DNA from: Biscogniauxia marginata
Taxonomy: Eukaryota > Ascomycota > Sordariomycetes > Xylariales > Xylariaceae
DNA length: 64,000 bases
Assembly: GCA_022695795.1 (NCBI GenBank)
Contig: MU404057.1
Location: 558,001-622,000 of the forward strand
Reading direction: 5' to 3'
Under the pieces are notes generated by a model. That model was not told the DNA's origin. It saw only the letters and a program-made list of their open reading frames with translations, and did no database searches. Made by a program: the position numbers and the translations under genes. Of this stretch, positions 1 to 11,500 are shown one piece after another. Positions within the stretch are counted from its first letter, which is position 1. Each line of letters begins with the position of its first letter.

Positions 1-2650
1 AACTAATTAAATTCATAGAAGTATTAAAAGTTAAAATAAAAGCCTTAAAAGTAAAGATATTATCCGAGAAAGTCTAAATAATATAACGACAGCTATAAAA
101 AGAATTATAATTTATTTAAAATAGAATAATAAAGTATTATAACAAAAAAAGAATTAAAGGATTAATTTTTAAGAAAGAAGATATAATTTACTTACTTTGT
201 TAACAATAAAGCGTAATAACAAAAACGCCTTAAATTAAAATAAAACGGCCTAATAAGAAACTTAAATTTAAAAATTAAAATTATATAAAATCGAGAAAGT
301 TATTTCGAATATTAATTATAAATTAAAACTATTAAAGGAATCTAAAATATATCTAGTTTTTTATATATTATTATTAAAACTAACACTAAAAAATGCCTCG
401 TTAAAAACCTGGAATAAGATTAAAGAAAAACCGAATAAATATAAAGTAAAAAAGATTAATAATTAATTATAATAATTAATTAAATAAGAAGGATATTTAT
501 TAAAGAAAAATATATAAGAACTATTTAAGCACTTAATAAACTTAAAAGATATACTTAACGAGTTTTATAAACGAAATCCGGACTAGCTAGAAAAACCTAA
601 AAATCGAGATCTTAACTTAAAAAGGATAAGTCGAAAAAGGGGATAGCCTCGGAAGTAACTTTAGTTTATCTAGCTAAAGACTATTATTTAATTTAAAGAT
701 GTTTTTGTTTTGTTTTAAGTCGTTTTTGCTTTTTTAACTTATTTAGATTTTAAAGATTTCGTTATAACATTTTTAAACCCTTTTTATAAAGAAAGTCACG
801 TTATTAACGTAACTTAAGAATACGCGTAATAAATTTATTTATTTCGGATTAAAGTTTAAGGAGCGCCGCCTCTATTTAACGTTTTTAAAAAAGTAAACGA
901 TCTTTTTTAATATTTAACCGCTTAAAGGAATTTAAAGGAATTTTTATATTATTATAAGAACGACCACGACGAATATATTTATTATATTTCTTTAATTTAC
1001 TTTTAACGATAACGCATTTTAATTTTCAATCGAAGTAAAAAGAGTAAAACATAATATCGACGTATATACTTAACTTATAAATATATTAAGAAAGTTTTTC
1101 GCGTTTAAACTTCTAATTATTACGACGACGTTTAGTTACTCGATTATTAGATATAATGAAAATAAAGAAGAAAAGGAACTTATAAATTATTTTTAGAATA
1201 AAGATTTTGAGAGGAGAAAAGTAATATTACGAATTTAACCTGTTTAAAGGGTTTTTTATAAGGGTGTCGAGACATGGATTATAAGGATGTTAATAAAATA
1301 AAGAATTTCTATATAATATTACGTAATATAAATCACTATAAATAAAGTGATCTAAGTGTATTTATTTAGTAATATAAAATAAATCACTTTAAATAAAGTA
1401 ATTTAAAAGTATTTAACATATTAAAACGGAAATTATATATAAAAAGAAAACGAGTATAAAAAAAAAGGAATTTCCTTTATTTTTAGTTATTTATTCGAAG
1501 TTTTTTAGCTATTAATTTAAGATTATAATTACTTCTTAATATTATAATGAAAGTACCTTGAAATTTCTTTAACGAACAAAGCATTATAAATCTCTTGAAC
1601 TAATTTTAATTTATTGTTACCTTTAAATCAAGAAAACCTAGTACGTACTTACTTGTGAAGTTAGTTGACTAGGAACACACAAGGAGGTTCGTCATAGCGA
1701 AGTTATAAGTTTTTAAAAAAGTCGATTTTATATAAGAAATTAAGTGGCTTACTTATTTATATAGCTTACTCGCTTATAATTAACTTAGTTATAATAATTT
1801 ATTTTTAAATAATATCGTTTATATTTAATTATATAAATTATTTAAGTTTTTATTAATATTATTACTTTTTAAAATATATAAATTAAAAATTTTTTAAAAA
1901 TTATATAAATATAATTTTACGCGTTTTAATATTAATAATAAATATATTATTTATAAATTAATTAACTTAAATTATACGTTAAAAAACTAAATATTTAATA
2001 TAAAAATATTTGGGTTTTAAAATATAAAATTAAAAAAGACAATTTAAATAATAATAATTATTAATTAATTTTAATATTATATAAATGTTTTTTAATAATT
2101 AAATTTATAAAAGTTATAAAAACTAATTTACTCGTTTATATAACTTATTTGTTTATATAATATGTTAAATAATATAATAAAGTTAATAACTTTAATTAAA
2201 CTAAGAAAATAAATGTTTTTAATAATATTTAATTAAAATCTTTTTATTACTTTTTAATATATTTAATAAAAATATATATATTTAAGTTTTAATAAGATGT
2301 TTTATTTAATTTTTTTAATATTAATAATAAAATAATAAGTTTTAATAATTAAAAATTATATATATAATATTTCGCCGATTTTTTATATATTAGCTTTTTA
2401 TTTACTTAAAACTTATTTACTTTTTTATTTTAAAGGTTAATAAGAAAATCTCGAAATGATAAATGTAATCATTAAATAAATATGTCTCGATTTTATAAAA
2501 TGTTTAAAATTAAATAAAGTAGTTCAGGCTTATCATTTATAACGTTAAAGGAACATTAAAAAATCGGGATAATAAGAGCGTAAATAAAGAACCAGCAAGT
2601 GTTACAATGGTGCTTACGACGAGGCGAAAATTCTAGTTTCAGCTAAAAAT
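1..2650. repeat. AT-rich RIP-like island
   Basis: Extremely A+T-rich DNA dominated by TTA, TAA and AATA strings, with stops in all frames and no reading frame over 60 codons. In filamentous ascomycetes this composition is the usual outcome of repeat-induced point mutation of old transposons. A tandem-like pair of AAATCACT-containing segments lies at about 1325-1420. I could not recognise the element family. The island ends sharply near 2600, where balanced composition resumes. Confidence 0.75.
1675..1800. repeat. partial arm of the fold-back repeat family
   Basis: This stretch contains AAGTTATAAGTTTTTAAAAA, then GTCGATTTTATATAAGAAAT, then CTTACTTATTTATATAGCTT. The same order of words forms the right arm of the fold-back elements at 14092-14515, 14870-15290 and 20030-20440. 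Only one arm is clear here, so it is probably a truncated or more heavily mutated copy. Confidence 0.5.
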
Positions 2651-4721
2651 GTGTGGTACGAATCAGTTAAAAAGACCTAAGGACTAAAAAATACCGTATG
2701 AAGTTGTATTTCTTTTTCTCGTAAGGCTTGGTAGAAAGATTAAAACTCCGTACGGTTTCCACAAGACCCCTGAAGAATTTTAAATTTCTCACGACTTCAT
2801 ACGACCTTATGCGGTGGGAATCTTTCGATAGAAGAGAACTTTATAGCCCAAAGCAGTTCTTTGAAACGCCAAGGTGTGCTTCTCAGCTTACACAAGTAAA
2901 GATTAATAGGGTTGGAACATGGCATGTGGTATGAGAAACCGGAGTACGTCGTGAAATATCTACCTTTACTTGTTCAGAAGTCACTAATGAATTCGTTCTC
3001 GGTCTCCATCCAGGGTTCGGCATGATGTCTGAGTTTGGCCTAGGCCTAAGAACAAACTTGCTGCATAGGTCCGCCGTAGACTTTGTGTTTATTAATCTTC
3101 ACGCATACGAGAAGATGGGTCTTTGGGAGCAGTAGCCGATTCTCAACGGTATTGAGATCCGCAACATACCGCGCAGGCTCTTGCTCAGTTTCGGTTATCC
3201 GAAGCGACAAGCCTAGAAGGGGCGCTGAAAGCACTAAGGCTACTGATTGCAATCACAAAGGACCGGTGATGGACGAGGGCTTGGATATTCCAAGAAAACT
3301 ATGTAGCAAGGGCAAGATGGCCTTGCTTATTCGTCATCTACCGCATTTAGAGATTAGGAAACGGGAGTGTGGGATCCTTGATGATGTCCCGGGTGAGCCT
3401 TGCATTAAATCCGACCACTTTCATCACCAGGCTACTCGATTGTGCCTGGCTCTCCGTATGCACGAAGTGAGAGGGATAGACCAGGTCCATACCGCCGGGG
3501 AATATAGGCTACTTCTGCAATGCTCGGACGCTATGACCGCAAAGGTTGTCAACAATGTTGAGAGGAGAAGCGCTAGATATCCTTTAGACCGTCTTCCCAT
3601 CATTGCAAACTGTTGCTAGCACACAGTCAGCTTAAGCACCCGAAGCCAATAGATGCGCAGTTTGAGTCTGTCTACACTCACCATGTGTTTCTTAAACGGT
3701 GAGATTCTTCATAATAGATTAGAAGAATCAACTCTGGGTCGGCTGTCAGAGATGACTATTTCTGAGTGTCTTAACACAATTTTCCCAGGGATTCTGCGCC
3801 TCTAAGGGTAATCCAAATATGACATTCAATAAGGGCTGCCGATTTATCAACGTACGCCTTAGGGAATCGGGTGTCCTGACCTCGGGCCATCTCTGGCGAC
3901 TTGGTTTTACCATCAACACGGCTACATTCCCTGCTAGTAAAATACGGTAAACTAAGAGCAAAGGCACCTTGACAACGTACCAGCAAGATCGGCTTGCTCA
4001 ACTTGCGGCCATTCTGAGATCTCTGTCACACAGAGACCTCGCCACTCAGATTGAGACATACATAGATCGGGTCGATGAGGACCAGTCTGGGGCTATGACA
4101 TCCCATTGACGCTATTTATCCATGATGGCTATAGAAGTGGTTCGAGCAATTGATGGGAAAAAGAAGCTGAGGCTGGTAAGCCTTTGTGAATCTCAGTCAA
4201 CAAATCCTTACACAGCTATATTCATCTGGGATAACGATGACAACATAGAAATGCTGGATTTAAACGCGGGTCACGAGAGCTTAAGGTAAGAAGTCTCTAC
4301 TGACTTCGCTTTTACGGCTTCTGCTCCGAAGAGAAACAACGTGTCCGATATTGATCGTCATGTGTCGCTCCAGGTACAGTGCCGACATTTTCCTAGGGAG
4401 GCCAGCAATGATATCCCCAGGTTGTATATTCGGCTCTGGCTTCTCGGCTTATGTCTCTTTGGTGGATCCCCAAGAAAGGACGTTCTTTTCCCATGGTCAT
4501 CCGCACTAGAGACGATCAATGCCTGACTGCGTAAAATGAGGTTTTTATTACGGCGGGCAAAATGGGAAAATTGAGTTGTTATAATACGGACTTATTAACC
4601 TTACAATGCTCGACAAGAAAAGAAAAATGAAGTAGAACAGATTGCTGACATAAATATTAATAGAACCTTGGGCTACCGTGATCCTTGCTCTGGACATAGG
4701 GGGCTAGCCGTCACAATTTCT
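2650..4721. other. gene-poor segment with possible coding debris
   Basis: Composition is balanced, unlike the preceding island, but no continuous gene can be supported. The longest frames (for example 3083-3619 on the plus strand) have no recognisable family features and overlap others. On the minus strand at about 4430-4320 a short translated stretch reads PNIQPGDIIAGL followed by a LYLERH-like string. It loosely resembles the C-terminal barrel region of fungal HET-domain proteins, but the frame breaks on both sides. I read the segment as degraded accessory genes; the HET assignment is weak. Confidence 0.35.
4122..4289 (+). pseudogene. possible small exon or gene fragment, unknown
   Basis: An ATG-started frame of 55 codons, containing FIWDNDDNIEMLDLNAG, looks protein-like in composition. 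It runs into a GTAAGA sequence at 4286 that could be a 5' splice site, and a second short open stretch ending in a GTACAG lies at about 4336-4371. No family is recognised and no complete gene can be assembled. It may be a remnant of a larger decayed gene or a chance frame. Confidence 0.2.
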
Positions 4722-4722
4722 A

Positions 4723-5349
4723 TCAAACCTCAAAACCAGTCATCTTGCTATAAAGCTCGTGTTTCCACTGTAGCTCCTCAGGTGAGAAGTTTGCATACCT
4801 CTCTTTTGGACATATATGCTGAAACCGCTCAACGATACCCATGAACGGCCCATGTACATCAATGTGCCCTTTAGCTCCTATCGTTAAAGGAATATCAATC
4901 TTTTCGTTATACAAGATGCTTGGTTGATTTAAAACAATAGATTCCTGCGTGTTGTCTTTGGGTCTGGCGTGAGTCATGTGTAATGCCAGACTGCCTAGAG
5001 ATGCCGGAGGGTTATCGATAAACGGCCGAACGAGAGATTTAAGGTAGTTTCGAAGCCACATATCGTCGACGCTAAGGTTTGGAAGTGCATGCTTTAGCAC
5101 GTCAAGAATTTCCATCACTTGCAAAGGATTGCCGAGTTTCTCTATTTCGCCCCTGGCGAGGCCCTCTAGATCAGGGAGTTCGTAGTCCCGGGCAACTGCG
5201 TATACTCGGACACATGTCGCGAATTCGGCAGCGTCTTTCTCATAGCAAGACGATCCTCTGGGTTTGAGGCACTCGTACATGCTGGTAAATAAGTAATGAA
5301 CAAGGACGTGGCCAGCACCGCCAAGGATCTGCGCTAGATGCAGTGTCAT
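4723..5349 (-). CDS. BTB/POZ-domain protein, apparently 5'-truncated
   Basis: The 208-residue frame carries the second half of a BTB/POZ fold as found in many fungal BTB proteins: HVLVHYLFTSMYECLKP, then EFATCVRVYAVARDYELPDL, followed by a helical tail. BTB domains are protein-interaction modules, often cullin-3 adaptors. The same frame stays open upstream of the first ATG to about 5509, and residues encoded at 5451-5350 (TLHFADGPPLAVP) fit the first BTB strands. The fold therefore starts before the ATG at 5349, yet no upstream in-frame ATG exists before the stop codon of the toxin gene at 5526. Either a first exon is hidden or the gene lost its 5' end. It lies just downstream of, and on the same strand as, the TcB-TcC gene. 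Its function is unknown, and it may be a pseudogene. Confidence 0.55.
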   Translation of the reverse strand: MTLHLAQILGGAGHVLVHYLFTSMYECLKPRGSSCYEKDAAEFATCVRVYAVARDYELPDLEGLARGEIEKLGNPLQVMEILDVLKHALPNLSVDDMWLRNYLKSLVRPFIDNPPASLGSLALHMTHARPKDNTQESIVLNQPSILYNEKIDIPLTIGAKGHIDVHGPFMGIVERFQHICPKERYANFSPEELQWKHELYSKMTGFEV

Positions 5350-5525
5350 GTCATATCCGCAACAAGATGATAGCTTGGGGCTCTTGTCGATTAATCGAGT
5401 AGGGACAGCGAGCGGTGGCCCGTCTGCGAAGTGAAGGGTGATGAGTACCAGATATAAGTTTACAATTAAACAATGTTTCTGTCGATGATTTGGGAGAAGA
5501 ATGGGTGTCTTATCCCTTTGATTAC

Positions 5526-8500
5526 CTAATAACTCAGCAGCTTCACCTCCTTAATAGCGGGTAGCCTGTCTGCCGGTTTTGTCCACCGCGAACATACCGT
5601 GATCTCTGCCTGTTCTAAAAGTTGCTTACAACCCCACGTTGGATCTTCGTCACCCCCCCCGCACGGTTTCATTATATCAGCTTGATCCGCGCCCGGGTGC
5701 TGCCCGTACGTCACGATAGTCCCCGCCAAGGAAGCGAGCTTCTGCTCCTGGTCTGTCATGAACGCGATATTGATAGCACCGAGCTCGGCGCAGGCTCCTG
5801 CTCTATGGTCCTCTTTCTTGGTGTCCGTTTTTCTAGCTTCTTTAGTCTCGTTAAGTAGGGACCTCAGTTTTTCATGGCTCTCAGTGGCGTAGTACCGCGG
5901 ACCACCTCCACCTGGTCCCATCGCTCTGGCAGATGAAGAAAATATAACAGTATTGGGCATGCCTTTTGGTACATAGGCCGTCATAGCCACTGGCATTGCG
6001 CTAGCCGGTAAATTTCCCTTCTTCCCTGCCTCGACCTGCGAATACTTCCCACGGGTGACCTGAAGTTGACTGAAACTTTGCTTCATCTCCGTGTAGGCCA
6101 TACGAGCTGCCGTTATCAGCTGTGGTCGCGTTAGTGGGCTCTCAAACGTCACTTTGGAACTCCAAAGATGTACGTTTGATTTTGAGCCTATTACATGCCG
6201 CTCGATCCCTAGATCCTCCCGGGTGGCTGAAGCTGTGGCAGAGGTGGAGGCAGCGGGAGTAGCCGTCGATGTGGACGGCGCCCCCAATGCAGTTGTCTTG
6301 GTGCCGTCGCCGTCGCTCCCGCCGGCTTTCCGGATGGTTCCGCTGGAATCCACAAAGTTGACGGGATCATTTCCCACGTAGGAATAAACATTTAGCCCGT
6401 CCGCGATGCCTAGCGGATCGGGCGAGGTCCAGCGTCCTAGCCATGATGCATAATATCGTGCATTGCAGAAGTAGAGCCCTGTTTCTTCGGTATCTCGGAG
6501 GTAGCCTGAGTATCGATAGGAGCTGGGAGTCTGGACTCTTTTCCTGTCTGTCGCCCGGAACGTAGTGACGCCGTAAGCTGAGTATTCTTCGAGGGAGAGT
6601 ACGTTACCCTCGTGATCGACCTCCAAACCTTGATCAAGGAGGTATCTCTCCAGTAGAAGCGACGACGAAGATGATGACGACGATACCAGACCAGTCACTA
6701 TGTTCTCCACAAGCACAAAAGGCTTGGAATCTGGCGAGGGAAGGGCTACGGTCACCTCCAATGTCTTCTTCTCCGACTTGATTTGTTCGTCTTGCCCTGA
6801 GAACTCCCTGTATACCTCAAATCCCGTCAATTGGCGCAGATATAGGGTTTCACGCAGTTTACTCGTTGGTCCCTCGTCCCCCGCCGCCTTGGCTCGCTCG
6901 GTGACTTTGCGCACGCGAATCCCGGAGGAGTTGTAGACATACCAGGAAATTTCAGGCAAAACGGAACTCCCATCATCCTTTTGGGATATTCTTTGGGATG
7001 TCGTACAGCTGAGTTGATCAGCATAATTCCACATCATGCTCACAGCGCTAGGCATGGCTGTGATGCACCCCCGGGAGTTGTGGCTATAGTTGTCCTCCAC
7101 ACGCCCGATTATTGTACGGTTCAGGCGGTTCCCATCCCCGTACTCGTAGCTCCGTGTCCAGCCCGAAACCTTGGCATCGCTTGATACGTGTTGCAACTGA
7201 GTGATGTTGCCGACGGCATCATATGTGATGTGATCAGTGTAGCTACATAGCTGACTATCACTGAGGATATCATCCCGAGGAGTATACTGCGGTCCATAGG
7301 GGTCGAGAGTATTACTCTCTGCGTTGATTTTCTCGCGTCCGGTGGCAGTGATCAGTTGGCCCCGCGCATTATAGGTATAGTCGTTAATAGGCCGAATCAC
7401 CTGATTCCGAAAATAAACGTCTTGAAGAGCGTGATCCTCTCGGTAGACTCTCTTGGAAAGGCAATCATAAGTGGTTTCGACGTCCCTGAGAGCTACCCTA
7501 GCCGCTCGGCCCTGTTTCGATGTCGTACACTTTGCTTCTAACAATGTCAGGGGGTCGTACGTATAGCTCGTAGAAACCCCATTTCCATATGTAACCGTAT
7601 CTTGTTGGCCCGATGCAGTGTACGTGATACCGGCCACGTACTGTGTCCATGAACCAGGGTTTTCTTCGCTAGCGACTTGGATGGTATCGATCTGACCACT
7701 TGAATTGTATGTTCGTGCAGTAATGCTACCATCGACCGCAGTGGTCTGGTACGGTCTGCTTAGAGCGTCATAAATGGCGTGGTCAGTATAGGTTTCTGCT
7801 TCCAGCGTATTGGCGGATTCGCCAGAGGACCAATCCAATAATGATTTATACTCCGTGGCGAACGTGGTATCGTGCTGTACTAGATTCCCTTTGAAGTCGT
7901 ATGCCGGGCATGTGGATGACCCTGACTGGTCTAGTGTTTTGTACAGGTGCCCGCGAAGGTTGTTTGCTTTATCGTTAGGCTGGCCTTCGCCGTAGTCGTG
8001 GCGGATGATGAGCTTTTCCTCCTGGTGATCATCTTTCTGTTGAAGCCATACGGATTGAAGGCGGCCGAGGCTATCAAGCACCATTCGTTGGCGGCTCGGA
8101 TTTTCGGATCCTCGCGCCCATTGAAGCCAGTTTAATCCAAGTGCATCAGGCAAGGCCAAATCTACTCTTCCGTCCATTTGTTCTCGGTACATCCGACGCT
8201 GGCAAAGATCGAACCGGCTCTTGCTTACCGTCCGATTGAGCGTGTCGGATACGGAGGCCACGTTCCCGGCAGCATCAAGCTCCGTGTGAGCTGTTTGGCG
8301 CACAGACGAGTTTTCGCTCGTCACTGAGAGAATATTGTGCCCTTCCGCATCCAGATGTGTGATGTCTGGTGTGTCATTGTGGACTTTTGCCTTTTCCGCT
8401 GCTGCCTTCTCTGCTGGAGATGCTGTGCTGGTAGTACGCGCGGAGTACCAACTTTGGAGATAGCTCTGGGGACTAAGCGTGGCAGCTATGTAGACACCGA

Positions 8501-11500
8501 CGCCACTGTCTGTCACCATATCATCGACCAAGACATTATCGCCTGCATCTCTATGTACCGTCTTCCATGGAGATATTGTCGTAGTCTGCCAGGTATGGTC
8601 AGGCTGGAGGGTGGCTACCAGGCGACCTAACGGATCATATATCGAAGTAATAGCTGGGGGTAGTGGATTATCTGTATTCGTCCGGGAACGATATAGGTGA
8701 CTGGAAGTTAAGCACGGGCGAAATTTCAGAATGGGCTGGCTGCTACTACAGATTTGCCAGCCTTCAAGCCGCCACTGGGGAGCTGCTGAGGTGCTATGTA
8801 GGACTGCGTTTTGGATTGCATTTCCTCTGCCGTCTAAATATGTGATTTGAACTGAAAATTCTCCAAGCACGGGCGGCGAAGGTGAATGCATGAACCTTCG
8901 GATCTCGGCCTCGAACAGAGGGGCATCAAGGACCCCTGAACGATGGTATATGCGTCGGGACCCGGCCGAGCCCAGAAGGGCTGGGACCGTTTCCAACGGC
9001 TTGTCTAGGAATGCTGCCAATTGACTATCAGTGATTGTGGGAATAAATGCACTGAAAGAATCTCCTAGTGATTCCGTTGTCTTTCCTTTGACGGCCGTGC
9101 CAACTAGCGCGCCAAAACAGTCGTAGACGAATTCAGTTATATTGTCATTAGCATCTATCACCTTGACGGGGTGGCTTAAAGGATAGTCGTAAAAATATCC
9201 CGTCTCATTGCCGGCACTATCAACGGTCTTGGTTCTCAAGAAACTATAAGAATCAAGTTGTCGGTAATCGACAGCGCCCCGGGCGTTGACTGTGTACTCC
9301 GGAATATAGAAGTGAGACTGAGCGGACTGTAACTCGCTCAGAGGATCCCAAGGTATCTGTGGGTCACAGTATTGAGACCTAGAGCTTGGGATCCACCAGT
9401 TTCCATCGTTTTGGAGGTCAACATATGCACCATCCGCGGCAGAAATATCAGACAGCAGGGTTGACTGGTTCTCATCCACAAATACTCGGTCGAGGAGTCC
9501 CTTCGTAAGAGCCAGAGTGTACTTCTGGTCTAGAACAGAGAATGGTTCAATCTGTCCCAATGCAAGGCGGTTCTCCATGTCACCAGACCGATAGTACGTC
9601 CTCTCCCGCGAGATTAGTATCTTGCAACGAAGACCGGAAGACAACGGCCCAGGATCTTCTTCAAAGGGAACTACAGGAAGCGCACTAAAGAAGGCCGCGT
9701 TATTTTGGCTAAGCTGTTCATAAGGAAATAGTGATGAATTTGGTGGGAGATGAACTCCGCGAAGTTTATATAACTGTGTCTCCGCCAGCTGTGGGATGCT
9801 AAAGGCGTCAGGCCCGTCCACATCATTTGTATAGTCGTGTTCCGTATAGGTAACCATTATTTTATTTTGAAGTGCCTTGGTATGTTCGTCCAGTTCATCC
9901 GGAGCATCCTGACGGCCGTAGCTAATGACCGCTGTTTTGGTAGGCTGGCCACTTGGGTTTGCCGCAAGGCTCACCTGGTGCTGGATACGGGCATCATCTT
10001 CAGCGGGGTTCCGGTCGTATATCTTGTGAAGAACTTCTCTTTCGAGGACCCGAAAACATGCATGAGGTGTCCCCAGTGTGGTCTCGTCATTTCTAGGAGC
10101 GCCAGAGTTAGAATTTGATTGTGTTTCCCTTACTCAGGGGGAGAAAACCTACCCGGGAACAGCGATCCCTTGTTCCATAACCACGGTATAGTTACTCTGG
10201 CTGGTTTCAAAAAGCATTGAAGATTCAGTTGCGCCAACAGCATTGCAGTAGACCTCGCTGTGCACAATGAGACCTTTCAAAGCACGTTGAGCCTCCCGAA
10301 ACTCAGCTCCGCCTTCCGGTGCTGAGGGCATTTGGGAGGGTCCAAGTTTGATGAGCTCATTACTAGTCCATTGGCTGAACAAACTCCCATACAGAGGTGA
10401 ACCTGTATGATACCATGTATGAGAATGCCTAGGGGGGGTCTGAAGCTTGAGTAGCCCGGAAGTTGCTGCGAGATCCTCCGACTCCCAACAGTCGACGTGG
10501 CCGAAGCCACGGAACTCACACTCGATACTGTCATAGAAGCCATCGTGGTACGCATACGTAGAGGTAGACTTGGTAAGCGCCACATTATCTATGGTGGTGA
10601 TTGTGGAAACGCATTGCACGGGAAACGGGAGCCTCGTTGTCCATGGGCGGCCTGATTTCTCGTCATCCAGGTAGGACTTAGTCGACGGGCAGTACTTAAA
10701 AGATGCTTCAAAACCCGCACCATTGCGATATCTTGTAAGCTGATTGGGTTTGTTCTCACCCATCAGCTCCATATATTGTAGAGTAGGGGGGCTGCCTCCG
10801 GGTGCGTTTGGTGACGTCCAGCAGAGGCAAGGCAACCCTCGACCTAGTAAGTCGACGATATTAATTGAGCTCAAGCCGTTCAAGTCGGGTACGGATGGTA
10901 GGAAAATAGGCTGAGCCCAACTATTCCCTGACTGGTTGAGGTAGACGTTTGCGCCGCCACCGGCAGTCAAATAGACCATATCGGCAGACCCCGATCCATC
11001 GACGTCCGCCAAAAGGACTCGCTGTGCGGTGAACAGTTCATCACAGTCCATTCTCGGTGAATTGTCCATCCGGACTCGTGCTCCAAAACGGCCATGGCCC
11101 AAATTTGGCCAGTAGGTAACATCTGAGTTACAGACGTGAACTACATCAGTAAGCCCATCACCGGTCATATCCGCTAGCAGCACGGCGAAAGCATCGGATT
11201 GCTGCTGTGGCACTTTGGGCCCTTCTTCTAACCGGGCAGGGGCAAAGCCACCATAGCCCTGCGAGCTATACCATTTTAAATGATTCTGATCGTCGACCAC
11301 GAACTCTACGGCATCCTGTGTCCCATTTCCTACTAGGTCGATCCACTTAGGTAACGACAGTCAGTGAGCTTTCTAGTGAAAGGGGCCCATCATCTCAATT
11401 AACTGCTATAGCAGCACAACGGTTTTGCTAGCGGCCGTGTAGCGTGGAAGCTCTTGCAAATTTATCACGACTCTGGCTGGTATAGGAAAACTCGGCACAC

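Noticed and set aside
3083..3619. 178-codon plus-strand frame as a gene
   Set aside because: It overlaps other frames, has no recognisable domain or composition bias, and lies in apparently degraded DNA.
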